Origin: Candidatus Altimarinota bacterium | GTDB lineage: Bacteria > Patescibacteriota > Gracilibacteria > BD1-5 > UBA6164 | Reading direction: 5' to 3' | Assembly (NCBI GenBank): GCA_028689115.1 | Contig: JAQTWV010000001.1 | Span: 783,539-847,538, forward strand | Length of the DNA stretch: 64,000 nt | In this document: piece after piece, positions 10,150 through 21,132 of the stretch | How the letters are laid out: each line of letters opens with the position of its first letter | How positions within the stretch are numbered: the first letter of the stretch is position 1 | The notes under the pieces: generated by a model | Databases searched by the model: none | The model's input: the letters and a program-made list of their open reading frames with translations, nothing else | What the model was told of the DNA's origin: nothing | Made by a program: the position numbers and the translations under genes

Positions 10150-10800
10150 TTATATTATATGACTTAAAATTTCATTATTTATTTCTTCTATACTTCTCAT
10201 TTCACCATCTTTTTCACAATCTATCTTTAACCAATTATGTTTTTCTACTACTTCTAAAGCACTTTTATGTGCATTTTCTAGATGATTTTTATCTTCTTCA
10301 TGTAAATCCATCTTTTTACCATCTTTTAAATATGCTCTTTCATCTTTTTTTAAGACCAATTTTTGGCTCATAATAGGGCTTACATTTAAAAATATAGTTT
10401 TGTCAGGTTTTGGAATACCAAAAATACCAAATTCCAATTCTTCTAACCAAGCTAAAAATTCTTCTCTTTCTTTTTTATCACTTATTTTTCAAGATTGATG
10501 AATCATATTTGCTGAAACATATCTATTACTAATTATATAATCATAATTTGTTAAATCTTCTCTCAGATTAAAACTATCATCAAATCTATCAAGTGCGTAA
10601 AAAATACTTGCTTGTTTAGCGCTTACTTTTTTTCAATATCATCAATTTAGATATTTTTCTACGAAAAAAGCTGATTTTTCACCATATCTTGGATAATCAA
10701 GTACCTTTACTTTTTTTCAAAGTTTAATTAAATTTTCAAAAAGCAATTTAACTTGTGTTCATTTACCAGAGCCATCAATTCAATCTATTACTACAAACAT
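10150..10800 (-). CDS. tmk: thymidylate kinase
   Basis: 216 residues. Phosphorylates dTMP to dTDP. P-loop GIDGSGKGTQ (7-16, two glycines as TGA), LDYPRYGE with the DxxR-type motif (about 35-42), DRFDDSFNLREDL and the SNRYVSANMIHQ dTMP-binding motif (about 91-102). A longer lid segment contains ERAYLKDGKKMDLHEED. First gene of the operon with yraN and trmB; divergent from the former position of dnaG. Its first 90 bases and upstream region are repeated at 12396-12490, where the start codon is lost. Confidence 0.94.
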
Positions 10801-10975
10801 TTTTTTGAATTTTAAGTATAATAAATTTATTATAATGTATTTTTGAAAATATAAAGTTTTTATTTAATAAATTATATTAAGTTTTTTTAATACAAATACT
10901 TAAAAAATGGGAATAAGTGAGAATTAGAATCCGAATAGATATGGATTTTGTAATAATCGTATAAAAAAAGTATAT
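10711..10975. repeat. left copy of a ~250-bp imperfect direct repeat (tmk 5' / dnaG 5' junction)
   Basis: Covers the first 90 bases of tmk, the tmk-dnaG intergenic region and a decayed start of dnaG. The same order occurs at 12396-12690 with about 85-90% identity by eye over long blocks, for example AACTTGTGTTCATTTACCAG and TTATTTAATAAATTATATTA in both. Here the tmk half is intact and the dnaG half is broken. Confidence 0.85.
10907..10975 (+). pseudogene. decayed 5' fragment of dnaG
   Basis: ATGGGAATAAGTGAG, then AATTAGAATCCG and AATAGATAT, match the start of the intact dnaG at 12629 with single-base deletions and an early TAG. The homology fades by about 10975. It keeps an ATG where the functional copy uses GTG. 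Confidence 0.75.
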
Positions 10976-10994
10976 ACCTATATCAATTTAAAAA

Positions 10995-11037
10995 TAAAAA
11001 ATCAAAAGTAATAAAATTTACTTTTGATTTTTTATTT
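10995..11037 (-). terminator. terminator of the pilin-like gene
   Basis: Arms ATCAAAAGTAA / TTACTTTTGAT (11001-11011, 11018-11028) between A and T runs, just after the stop at 11038. Confidence 0.8.
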
Positions 11038-12207
11038 TTAACCTTTTATACATCTAACAGAGTAACCTGAATTTTCATTAGATGTATTCATATAAACAGA
11101 AGTATATGCATATAGAATATTCATAACTGAAATTTCTGTACTATTCCAAGGATCTTGAGTAGATGACCATAAATAACCAGAATAACCACGTTGTACATAT
11201 TGAGAACCATCTGGCCAACGATATCATGCTAAAGGTATTTTAAGTGCTTTTACTAAATTATTAGTTTCATTTTTTCAAGATTGTGCTGCCCATCATATAA
11301 AATAATCATCTCAATTTTGTGCAGTTAGATAGTCTGTTAGAACAGTCCACTCAATATCACTTGGTACATGCCGTCAAGCAGGACAAGCACTTGGTGAATT
11401 TGCCCAAGTATATAATTTTCACCATATATTATTTACTCAATATGTAGGATTATATAAATTTTCTTTCTCATTACTTGGTCTATTACATCATGTTGTAGAA
11501 TTTCATTGATAATCATAACAATCTACATCTAAACTATATTCAAATCAAGTTCATAAAGTAGAATTACATCATGCCCATACTTGAGTTCATATTGGTAAAT
11601 CTGGTATATCACAATTTGAATCTAAATCTAACCAAGTTACTACTGGTGAAGTTGTTTGTGCTCAAGCAACTATAGTATATGGTAAATCAACTCATCAATC
11701 TACTACAAAAAATGTGTCATCTGAATTGTATGTTATACTTGGACTATCTGAAGGTTGCATCTTGTAATAATTTCATTTTACTACTGCTGTATTTTCTTCT
11801 TCGTTTACTGTTGAAACTTGATTAAATTTATATGCTCATGTTCAACTTCATCATACTGAGTATGATAATACATAATCTCATTTTGTTACTGGATCTTTAA
11901 ATTTACTTCCATCTTCTTTTAGATTTGCAAAATTTGCTGTTCATTGGATTGAACTTCAAGTATTACCATTTATTGTTAATCATAAATTTGTTTTTGTTGT
12001 AGTTATTAGTGTTGATAGACTTGTTCATTTTGAACTTTCTATTCATATCTTTTTCATGATATTGTTTATATCACTTACTCTTTTTCAGTCTCTTGCTGAT
12101 ATAGAGTATCATTGTAAGTTTATAAATGCTATTGTTCATAGTATAGCTAATATTGTTATTACTACTATTAGCTCTACAAGTGTAAATGCTTTGTTATTTT
12201 TTTGCAT
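11038..12207 (-). CDS. type IV pilin-like protein with C-terminal FISUMP-type domain
   Basis: 389 residues. Short N-terminus MQKNNKA then the class III/prepilin signal FTLVELIVVITILAIL: cleavage before F8, with Glu5 of the mature form present, followed by the hydrophobic helix. The long extracellular part ends in a Fib_succ_major-like region: CPAGRHVPSDIEWTVL (about 277-292), WPDGSQYVQRGYSGYLWSST, and NSGYSVRCIKG at the end. This arrangement is common in surface pseudopilins of candidate phyla. It is the cargo between two decayed copies of the tmk/dnaG junction. The A24 peptidase at 19774 could process it. Confidence 0.88.
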
Positions 12208-12329
12208 AGGTTTTATTTTAATAAAAAATACTAATAGTTTAATTATTAGTAATTATCAGATTTTGCAAAGTATTTTTTGGTTTTTAAGTTGACTATTAAA
12301 TTATTAATACTTTAATAATTTTCTTACAT
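12208..12329. promoter_or_regulatory. leader of the pilin-like gene with terminator-like hairpin
   Basis: No gene. On the minus strand a hairpin ACTAATA / TATTAGT (12230-12250) is followed by a T run (12223-12228) only about 20 bases before the pilin start at 12207. It looks like a transcription attenuator but could also be chance in such AT-rich DNA. Confidence 0.35.
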
Positions 12330-12402
12330 TTTCCTCATCTCAAAATAATTTATATTTATCATATTTTATATAATATACTTTAAAATTCTGTTAGATTTTT
12401 TT
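12330..12402 (-). pseudogene. decayed 3' fragment of trmB
   Basis: The block AAATTCTGTTAGATTTTTTT (about 12383-12402) is identical to trmB at 9160-9180. The sequence to its left (CAAAATAATTTATATTTATC) aligns with the trmB end (CAAATAATTTATTTTCATC) with a few changes. It is fused at a T run directly to the tmk fragment, so yraN and most of tmk are missing. Confidence 0.6.
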
Positions 12403-12486
12403 TCAAAGTTTAATTAAATTTTCAACAAGTAATTTAACTTGTGTTCATTTACCAGAGCCATCAATTCAATCTATTACTACAAAAAT
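12396..12486 (-). pseudogene. decayed 5' fragment of tmk
   Basis: Matches the first 90 bases of tmk (10711-10800), still encoding the P-loop region, but the start codon has changed from CAT to AAT on the plus strand and the rest of the gene is absent. Confidence 0.8.
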
Positions 12487-12690
12487 TTTTTTGAATTTTA
12501 AGTATAATAAATTTATTATAATGTAATTTTAAAATATAAAGTTTTTATTTAATAAATTATATTAAGTTTTTTTCTTTACATTTAATACAAATAATTTAAA
12601 ATAAAGGAAATATAACTAATTTAAAAAAGTGGGAATAAGCGAAGAGTTAGAATCCGCAATAGACATAGTAGATTTGGTTAGCAAATATAC
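12396..12690. repeat. right copy of the ~250-bp imperfect direct repeat
   Basis: Repeats 10711-10975. Here the dnaG half is intact and the tmk half is broken. An extra stretch of about 40 bases (CTTTACATTT... to AATATAACTAATT) lies before the dnaG start that the left copy lacks. Confidence 0.85.
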
Positions 12691-14302
12691 TAGTCTAAAA
12701 AAATCTGGGGCAAATTACAAAAGTAATTGTCCTTTTCCTGGTCATTCTGAAAAAACTCCTAGTTTTATGGTAAGTCCAGCAAAACAGATAGCTTATTGTT
12801 TTTGATGTCACAAATGAGGTTGAGCAATAAAATTTATAATGGATATAGAAAATTGTGAATTTAGAGATGCACTAGAAATACTTTGAAACTATACTTGAAT
12901 AAAAGTACAATCAAACTTCAATAAAGAAAAATTTGAAGAGAAAAAAAGTATGTATTCCCTTTATAGAGATGCTGCAAATTATTATAAAAATGCTTTGAAA
13001 AATTATCCTGAAATCAAAAAATACTTATTTGATAGATGATTAAATGATGATATAATCAGAGATTTTGGTATTTGATATAGTGATTCTGGAGTTGAATTAT
13101 TTAATTATTTAAAAGGTAAATGATATGATGATGAGCAAATAAATGACTCTCATATTTTTTTGGACATAAAAAGTAAAAAAGATAAATTTATAAATAGGAT
13201 TATATTTCCAATTCAAAATGCTAGATGAGATTATGTAGCTTTTGCTTGAAGAATTCACTGAACTTGAGAACCAAAATACTTAAACTCTCCTGCTTCAAAT
13301 ATATATGATAAATCAAATATATTATACAATTTATACAATGCTAGAAGCGCTATAACAAAGCTAGATTATGTTATAGTTTCAGAATGATATATGGATGCAA
13401 TAGCACTTTTTAGATGATGATTTACAAATGCGGTTGCAGTTTCTGGAACTGCTTTGACAGAAAAACACTTAACTCTATTAAAAAGATTAACTAAAAAAAT
13501 CTATCTTTGTTTTGATTGAGATAATGCGTGAGAAAAAGCAACAAAACTAAGTTTAGAAAAGATGAAAAACGAAGGTTTTGAAGTAAGAATTATATCAATA
13601 AGTGGTTGAAAAGATCCTGATGAAATAATAAGTTCAGGAAAAGATTTTGGAGAATTTATAAAAAATGCTCTGACGCCAATTTGATACTACATAAAAAAAT
13701 CAAATTTTGATACAAATAGTATAGAAGAAAAGAAAAAATTACTATCAGAACTACTTGATATAGTAAAAAGTTATTCTGACAATATAGAAAAAGATTATTA
13801 TTTAAAAGAGATTTGATCACTTTTAAATATAAAAGATAGTATAATCTATGACGCATTTAATAAGATAAGATTTAAAACTCATGATTCAAAAGATAAACAA
13901 ACAATTGTAAAACAAAACTTAAGCTCTAGTGATTTGGTTATCTGATATTGTTTAATGGATGAAAAAAATATTGATTATATTAAAAAACATATAGTTTTTG
14001 AAGAAGCAATTTGAAAAGATTTAAAATGATTTATAGAAAACTGAATTTCATTTTTAGATAATATGGAATTAAACAAAAAAGAAAGATATAAAGCTATATC
14101 TTTAAAATTGGAAAGTGATAGTTCTACAACAAATTCAACACATATAGAAGAAGAACTAAAAAAAGTAATAGAATGACTTAATAGAGAGTTTTATAAAAGT
14201 GAGGTTGAAAAACTAAAAAATTTGATAAATTCTGGAGATAATGATGCACTTTTAAAATACTCTACCCTTATTGCTAAAGCAAAAAAAGCCCAAATAAAAT
14301 AA
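12629..14302 (+). CDS. dnaG: DNA primase
   Basis: 557 residues from GTG at 12629; an in-frame TAA at 12617 limits upstream starts. Makes RNA primers at the replication fork. The CHC2 zinc ribbon has Cys34, His39, Cys58 and Cys61 in CPFPGHSEKTPSF and CFGCHKGG, with TGA as the conserved glycines. The TOPRIM core follows: VSEGYMDAIAL-type motif with the catalytic Glu, then CFDGDNAWEKA-like DxD. The C-terminal helicase-binding part is divergent. Slightly short (600 is usual). Start and upstream region are duplicated in decayed form at 10907. Confidence 0.95.
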
Positions 14303-14321
14303 ATTTGATTATTTGGCTTTT
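14284..14321 (+). terminator. terminator of dnaG
   Basis: AAAAAAGCC-CAAATA pairs with TATTTGGC followed by eight T (about 14284-14321), overlapping the last codons. Confidence 0.7.
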
Positions 14322-14380
14322 TTTTATATAATAAATCGCGAAAAGAAGTATATCTTCTTTAAAAAGATGAAAAAAATTGA

Positions 14381-14431
14381 TATAATACTTTTTTGCTCCT
14401 TCTACAATAGAATAATAAGAAGGAATTTTTT
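14381..14431 (+). promoter_or_regulatory. rpoD promoter -10 and leader hairpin
   Basis: TATAAT at 14381-14386 preceded by TTGA, then a hairpin TCCTTCT / AGAAGGA (14397-14403, 14418-14424) with a T run at 14426-14431. The -10 followed at once by a terminator-like stem, about 50 bases before the rpoD start, suggests premature termination or attenuation of rpoD transcription. Confidence 0.45.
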
Positions 14432-14481
14432 GTATTAAATTGTTAGATTTCTTATTTATATTTACTAATTAAAAAAGCTAA

Positions 14482-16074
14482 ATGACAGCTAAACAACCAA
14501 ATAAAAAAGTAAAAAATAATATAGCAGAAGAAATATCTCTAGATGATTTAGATTTAGATATTTTAAAAGAAGTTTGAATCACTAGTGAAGAAATAGAAAA
14601 TTTTAGTTTTGAAACAAAATGAAAAAAACAAAAAGAAAATACAAAAGATAATGTGAAATTTAAATCAATTGAAGATAATATAGAACAAGAAAAAATACCT
14701 AAAAAAACAGAAAAAGTTAAAAAAGTAAAAGATGAGGATGATTTTGATTATGATGATGAATCTTCTAGTGATGATGATTTATTAGAAGATGATTTTGATT
14801 TTGAAGAAGATGATTTATTTGTAGAACCAACTCCAGAAGACTTAGAAGAATTAAAAGATATAGATATAGATGCAGATTTTGAAGATATAGCACTTGCTCT
14901 TCAAAAAGAAAAATGATTAAGTAAATTACCAAAAGATAGAAGTGAAGATAAAAGAAGAGTTTGAAAATGATTAAATGAATTCATTGATGTAAATGTACCT
15001 GAAAAAATGCTTGAATGAATGCCAGAAGAGATTCAAGAATTGATGAAAAAAGGTAAAAAAGAATGAAATGTAACTCAAGATGAAATAATGTCAGCTATTC
15101 CAAATGCTGAAGATGATATAGATTTACTTGATGAAATATATACTAGATTTCTTCAACTAGAAATAGATATAGTTGATAATATGGATAAGGAAAATCTTTT
15201 TTCAAGTGATGAAAAAAAGAAAAAAGATAAATCAAATATTTCACTTTCTGAAATAAGTGACGATTCTATTAGAATGTACTTAAATGAAATTGGTAGAGTT
15301 GAACTACTTTCAAGTGAAGAAGAAATAGAACTTGGTAAACAAATAAGATCTTGAAGTATGGAGGCTAGAAAAAAACTAGCAGCAGCTAATTTAAGACTTG
15401 TTGTATCAATTGCTAAAAAATATATGTGAAGAGGTTTAGGTTTACTAGATTTAATTCAAGAATGAAATGTTTGACTATTTAGAGCAGTTGATAAATTTGA
15501 CTCAGATAAATGATTTAAATTTTCAACTTACGCAACTTGGTGGATTAGACAATGAGTAACTAGAGCTATTGCTGACCAAGCTAGAACTATTAGAGTTCCT
15601 GTTCATATGATTGAAACTATAAACAAATTTACACATACTTATAGAAGATTAACTCAAGAATTAACAAGAGAACCACTTATGGAAGAACTAGCAACAGAGC
15701 TAGATATGGATATAAGAAAAGTAAGACAAATCATGAGAATATCTCAAGATATATTATCTCTTGATTCTCCAGTTTGATCTGAAGAAGATACAAGTTTATG
15801 AGATTTTATAGAAGATGATAAAAATCCAACTCCAGATGCTCAAACAAATATGAATTTATTAAAAGATAATTTATATGAAATGTTAAATTTTCTTACTCCT
15901 AGAGAAAGAAAAATTATCATAATGAGATTCTGACTAGATGGTTGAGATGTGCATACTCTTGAAGAAGTTGGTAAAGAATTTTGAGTTACAAGAGAAAGAA
16001 TTAGACAAATAGAAGCTAAAACTCTTGAAAAACTTAGAGAACATCCAAATGCAGATAAAATAAAATTTTTCTAA
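14482..16074 (+). CDS. rpoD: primary RNA polymerase sigma factor
   Basis: 530 residues. Directs RNA polymerase to housekeeping promoters. The N-terminal ~240 residues are highly acidic (long Asp/Glu runs near 90-135), like a region 1.1. Region 1.2 [20 protein letters not shown] begins near 260. Region 2 is [19 protein letters not shown] and [20 protein letters not shown], region 3 starts at [13 protein letters not shown], and region 4.2 is [20 protein letters not shown] near the C-terminus. Follows dnaG, as in the classic macromolecular synthesis order, but with its own promoter. Confidence 0.96.
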
Positions 16075-16112
16075 TAAAAAAAAATATATTTCTTTCGAAA
16101 TATATTTTTTTT
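16075..16112. terminator. bidirectional terminator
   Basis: AAATATATTTC / GAAATATATTT arms flanked by A8 and T8 between the convergent rpoD and the secreted-protein gene. Confidence 0.85.
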
Positions 16113-18531
16113 ATTTACTAAACAATGGTGGTGGACTTATTTGTATTAAAGAGTTGTAATTTATTATAACTGGATAATCCTCGTAAGTTGCTGATTTTTT
16201 TGTAATATAACCTCTTCTTAGATAGTTCATATCATATTTTTGTGCAGTATCTAAATTACATGTTACTACATAAAATGGACATAAATATGGAGATTGTACT
16301 GATCAACCAATTGTATTATTTGAAAATACAGTTCAGTAAATATACAATTGATTACTTAAATAATCGTAAGTTCAACCATTATCTGGAGAAATTTCAGTTC
16401 AATCATAACTCACTACTGCTCTATCAGCATATAATATAGCATCTACTTCTAATACATTTGGATGAATATAAACATTTCATCAATTTCAACTTGTATCATT
16501 TTTTAATGCAATAATTCAAAGGACATCATTTGCTTTATTATTTGCAATAATATCTCATTTTATATAAGCATTTCATCATTCTACAAGTATAGTTTTAATT
16601 CAACTATAATTTCAAGCTAGATTAATCTCTACATTTTCTCAATCAAGTCATCAAAAATACAATACATCTCATATTTTTATTCAAGGAGAAACTTGAGAAA
16701 CATTTGAAACAACTCTTGTTCAGTTATTTGGTGTAATTTCTTTTATTAAAGAATATGCATTTTGTCTTATATCTCTTTGTAAATATGATTTTTCAAGTTT
16801 TCAAAGTAGATTTATATCACTTGATGATTGTCATGAAACTAAATCAACTTGATTTTGACTACTAGTATTTCATGTAATTTTAACTCATCTTTGTGATGTA
16901 TTATCTCAAGTTGGTAATCAAGCATATCTATCCATTCAATAAATATCAGAACTATACACAGATGTTTTTCATCAAACAATAGTACTTATATGAGTTGCAA
17001 AATATGTATTTTGTTCAGCAGTAGTTAATGTACCATCTTGTACTAACTTAGTAAATAAATTACTTGTAGATGTTCAAAATAAAGATAGTGCACTATATGG
17101 GTTTGTATACCCTTCTGTAGAAATATTCCAAGGATCAGTTGATACTTTTTTATAATTTAAATCAATTTTAGTATGTTGTCTATGAGGATCAGTTAACAAT
17201 CAATCATAATAACCATATTCAAAATAAACATTTTTAGATCAACCTGTAGTAACATTTAATGTTCAAACTTGAGTAGATCAAACAATAAATCAATTTGTAA
17301 TTATACTTCAACCAATTGTAGTTACATATAAAGGTTTAAATTGGAAATTTAAATTATTATAGATTGTATCACTTGTTGCTTTATCACTAAGTTTTACTGA
17401 AACATTATTAATATTAAAATTTCAATCAACAAATTCTCTTCAATCAGTAGCTGCCGCACTATAAGTTGGTGAATATATTTTAAAATTTAAATTATATATT
17501 CAATCATTATTAGCTTTACTACTAATAGTTGATAATTTATTTTGTCATACTCATATTGATGAATTTACGTAAACAGAATCATCTATTCATGAAATTTCAA
17601 CTCACGCTCATATTTTATTAACTTGATTCAAATAAAGACTATTATTATAATCAAGTGTATAAGCAACATTTCTAATTAAAGTAGTTCAATTTGATTCATA
17701 AACTGGTATTATATTATTTCAATAATCATCTTTTAGAGTAAATGTTAATGTTTTTGTATTTGCATCTGCAAATTGTCAAACAAAATTTGCACTTCATGCA
17801 GAACTTGAATTTACAAAGTTAATATATCAAGCATAAACATTGTAATTAAAACTTGTTGGATTAATAGTACAATTTCAAGCTTCATCACATATATTTGTAA
17901 TATTATATGTATAATTTCTATAATTATTTACAGTTCTATAATTATCTACTTTTGATATATCTTCATTTGTTTCTAAATTATTTAATGTTGCAGAATTATT
18001 ATCAGAATTTGAAGATTTAGCAGCGTTTAAAGCTAATTCATTATTTCAATTTTCAAATTGTCATTGTAAAACTACTATTGGTGCTTCTCATCAATCACTT
18101 CATGTTATATTTATTGGAAGTGAATTTGTAGCTCTAAAATATCATCAACTTAAAATACTTGATGTAATATCTGAAGCTGATGGTGGTGTATCATCATATT
18201 TACGGCAAGTAATTGAATTTGTTCAATTCCATCAAACTACTCTCTCTCAAGCAGGACAAGCTGTAATTGATCAATTATTATATGTAAATGCAACACTATG
18301 ATCAGAAGACGAATAATAAGAATGTGTTGTACAGTTAACTGTTCATCATCAAGTTCATGGAGCAGCAACATTTGAATTTGGAATTCAATAATGAGTTATT
18401 CAATGTGAAAATGTAGTTCAACATTCAACTTGTCAACTACTTGCAGTCCATACTGCTGTAGATGTTCAACTATTTGCATATACATTTGATGAAAAAACTA
18501 ATGAAATTAGTAAAATTATTATATTTTTCAT
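16111..18531 (-). CDS. large secreted surface protein
   Basis: 806 residues. Signal peptide MKNIIILLISLVFSSNVYA with cleavage after Ala19. The N-terminal third has several Cys pairs (VECGTTF, VNCTTH, TACPAGERV, SITCRKYDD), perhaps disulfides. The middle and C-terminal parts are beta-rich, Asn/Ser/Thr/Gly-rich repeats without close sequence repeats, ending in YLCPFYVVTCNLD and SPPPLFSK. No anchor or sorting motif was seen. Probably a cell-surface or adhesin-like protein. The A24 peptidase and the HExxH gene lie just upstream. No specific family recognised. Confidence 0.85.
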
Positions 18532-18600
18532 TATAAAAAAAATATGAAATAAATATTTATAAAATAATTATCTCATATAAATGTTTTTTTGTAAAATATT

Positions 18601-19722
18601 TTAATATTCTAAATGAGGATATTTAAAATTTACTTGTTTAAAATGTTCTATTTGCTTATTACGTGCTATTTTTATAATATCTTTACTAGGATTTAATTCT
18701 CTTAAAATATCATCCATTAAAGTTATTACATAATCAATTTCTTCAGATATTTCAATTCCTAACTGTGTTAATTTAGCATATTTTTTTATTACTTTTTGTA
18801 AAAATTTAGTTTTTATATGATATAAAACTATTTTTTCTAGCCAATGTAAATCATTTCAAAAATATCAGTCTCTATATGCTTTCATTAATATATACATAGT
18901 TGGTGCAAAAGCATGATATCATATAAATACACCATGAATATGTCTAGCATCTGGTCTAATTGCACTATAATACTTCTCTTCTTTTGTATTAAGTATAATT
19001 GGATCAAAATGCATTATAAGATTTAGTTTATTATGACTTGATTCATGAATAATTGCTTCAAGATTATTTATTTCTGGATTACTTGAATCAATGGTATATC
19101 ATAAATAAATATGTCAAATACACTCCTTATATGAACAAGAATTATGAACTCATTTTGAAGTTCATAAAGGAACTATTTTTTTTATAATCATATTTAGCTC
19201 GGTATATATTCATATATCAACTTTTTTTAATAATTCAAAAGTTTTTTCATAAATATTTAACCATTCTAATTCGCTCCTATCTCACCATCATAATCAAACT
19301 CAACTTATTTTATGATCAGGGTGAGCCTCCATAATGTTATAAGGATTTAAATCAATATTTGTTAATTTTATATTTGTTCATAAAATATTATTTCATTGAT
19401 TTGATGATAATTTATCCAGTTCATTATTAATAAAATAATTAATTTCTTCTCAAAGTTTATTTATATAATTATCTATATTTCCTAAATATTGAGGTGAAAT
19501 TAAAATAATTTCTTTGTATAATAAATTTATTATTGATGAGTAATCTGGATTTAATATAAAATTTATATTATCTTTTTTTAATAATTCAGTTATTTCTTCT
19601 ATTAATATTCATTTACCAGATAATTCAACTAAATAAGTTATTAATAAATTATAATATTTATTCAAATAATTATTTAACATAATATTATCTTGTGTTCATA
19701 GAACATAATAATTTAATTTCAT
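18601..19722 (-). CDS. HExxH-motif putative peptide-modification protein
   Basis: 373 residues, soluble. The zinc-type motif HESSH is at 226-230 in AIIHESSHNKLNLIMHFDP, followed by a conserved block YYSAIRPDARHIHGVFIGYHAFAP (about 252-275). This arrangement fits the HEXXH domain proteins found in natural-product and peptide-modification clusters (TIGR04267 type), not ordinary peptidases. Substrate unknown. It is transcribed away from the A24 peptidase and lies beside the radical SAM island, so I infer that it acts on the same peptides. Promoter-like TATAAT on the minus strand at 19753-19758. Confidence 0.8.
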
Positions 19723-19739
19723 AAAAGTAAAAATGATAG

Positions 19740-19758
19740 TATAATGAAATTAATTATA
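19740..19758. promoter_or_regulatory. divergent -10 elements
   Basis: TATAAT on the plus strand at 19740-19745 (for the gene at 19774) and on the minus strand at 19758-19753 (for the HExxH gene) in a 51-base intergenic space. No clear -35 boxes. Confidence 0.4.
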
Positions 19759-19773
19759 GAATAATAATAAAAT

Positions 19774-21105
19774 ATGCAATACATTTTTTTAAGTATATTA
19801 TCAATTCCTTTTTTATATATAAATTATAAAATAATTTTAAATGATATAAAAGAAAAGAAAATACCCAATAAATATTTATTAAAATTAATATTTATTATTC
19901 CATTTTTTTATATATATTTATTTTTTTATAACTATGATATACATTTATTAAATTATATTATAAATATATTTTTTACACTATTTATTTCATTTATTTTATA
20001 TTATATATGAATATGGAGTGCATGAGATGCCAAATATTTACTGGTTTTATCACTATTTATTCCTTATATATGAATATTAACCTTAATATGAAATCTAGCA
20101 TTAATAACTTTAATCTATTTATTATTATACTTTATATGGTTTTATACAATAAAATGTATATTTCATAAGTGATATGCAAAAAGTTTATATGAACAAATAA
20201 AAAGAGAGATATATGAAAAATGGAATATATATATATATAATAAGTGATGAAATTATCTTTTTATTATTTTTTCATATATAGTTTGATTTTTAACTATATT
20301 TGTTGCTATAAGAATTAGTAAAATATATATTTTAAAATATATATTTAATTGAGAAACCCAAAATACATTTATTTTAAATTTTATAAGTAATTATGGTTTG
20401 TATATAGCTTTATGAATTTTTATATTATTAATGGTAATAATTTATTCTATAAGATACCTAGTATCTAAAATAAGTGAATATTTTAAAATAAATAACTCAA
20501 AAATAAGTAAATTTTTCTTATTTATATTATTTATTTTACTAAATACATTTATTATATATGAGTATAATATAAATAAGACAGAATTATTAGAAAATTTATA
20601 TAAAATATTTACTTTAATGTTATTTATGTATTTTATATTTGTTGTATTTAGATATAGTTATAAAATTACATTTAATATTTCTGAAATGTATTTTATAGAT
20701 ATAAATGAATTATCATCTTGATATATAATAGATAAAGATTACCTAATAAAATTATTTTGAACTCAGGAATCATTATGATATTGTAAAAGTAATATAGACA
20801 AAGAAATAAAAGAAACTAAAAAAGATTTATTACTTTATCCAAGTCCAAAAGAATACTTCTTAAATATAGAAAACCCAATTAGTGAAGAAACTTCAGATAA
20901 AATTAAAGAAGCATATAAAATAGTTAACAATTATCAAAAAGAAAAAGATTGAAATTATATTGATAATAATAACATAAAAGTTTTAAAAACTTTTTCTTTT
21001 GCTCATTATATACTTATTGGTTTTTTAATTACATATATATTTGAAAATAAATTTTTTGTTTTAATAACAAATTTAATAATAAAAAAAATAAAATGAGATA
21101 TTTAA
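19774..21105 (+). CDS. A24-family (prepilin-type) aspartic membrane peptidase
   Basis: 443 residues with about eight membrane segments. The two catalytic aspartates of type IV prepilin peptidases are visible: Asp24 in LNDIKEKKIPN and Asp85 in WSAGDAKYLLV (the GxGD motif, with Ser-Ala before the GD). The canonical length is 220-250; here a C-terminal membrane/soluble extension of about 200 residues follows. It could process the pilin-like protein at 11038, or leader peptides from the neighbouring island. It converges on the radical SAM run and ends within a 58-bp perfect palindrome. Confidence 0.8.
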
Positions 21106-21132
21106 ATATCTCATTTTATTTTTTTTATTATT
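21075..21132. terminator. 58-bp perfect palindrome serving as bidirectional terminator
   Basis: Two exact 29-base arms meet at 21103/21104. It holds the last codons of both convergent genes, which overlap by four bases and therefore encode the same ending, IIKKIKGDI. A run of eight T follows in each direction. Confidence 0.85.

Noticed and set aside
10907-10975. A functional second dnaG start
   Set aside because: An early TAG and deletions break the frame, and homology ends within about 70 bases.
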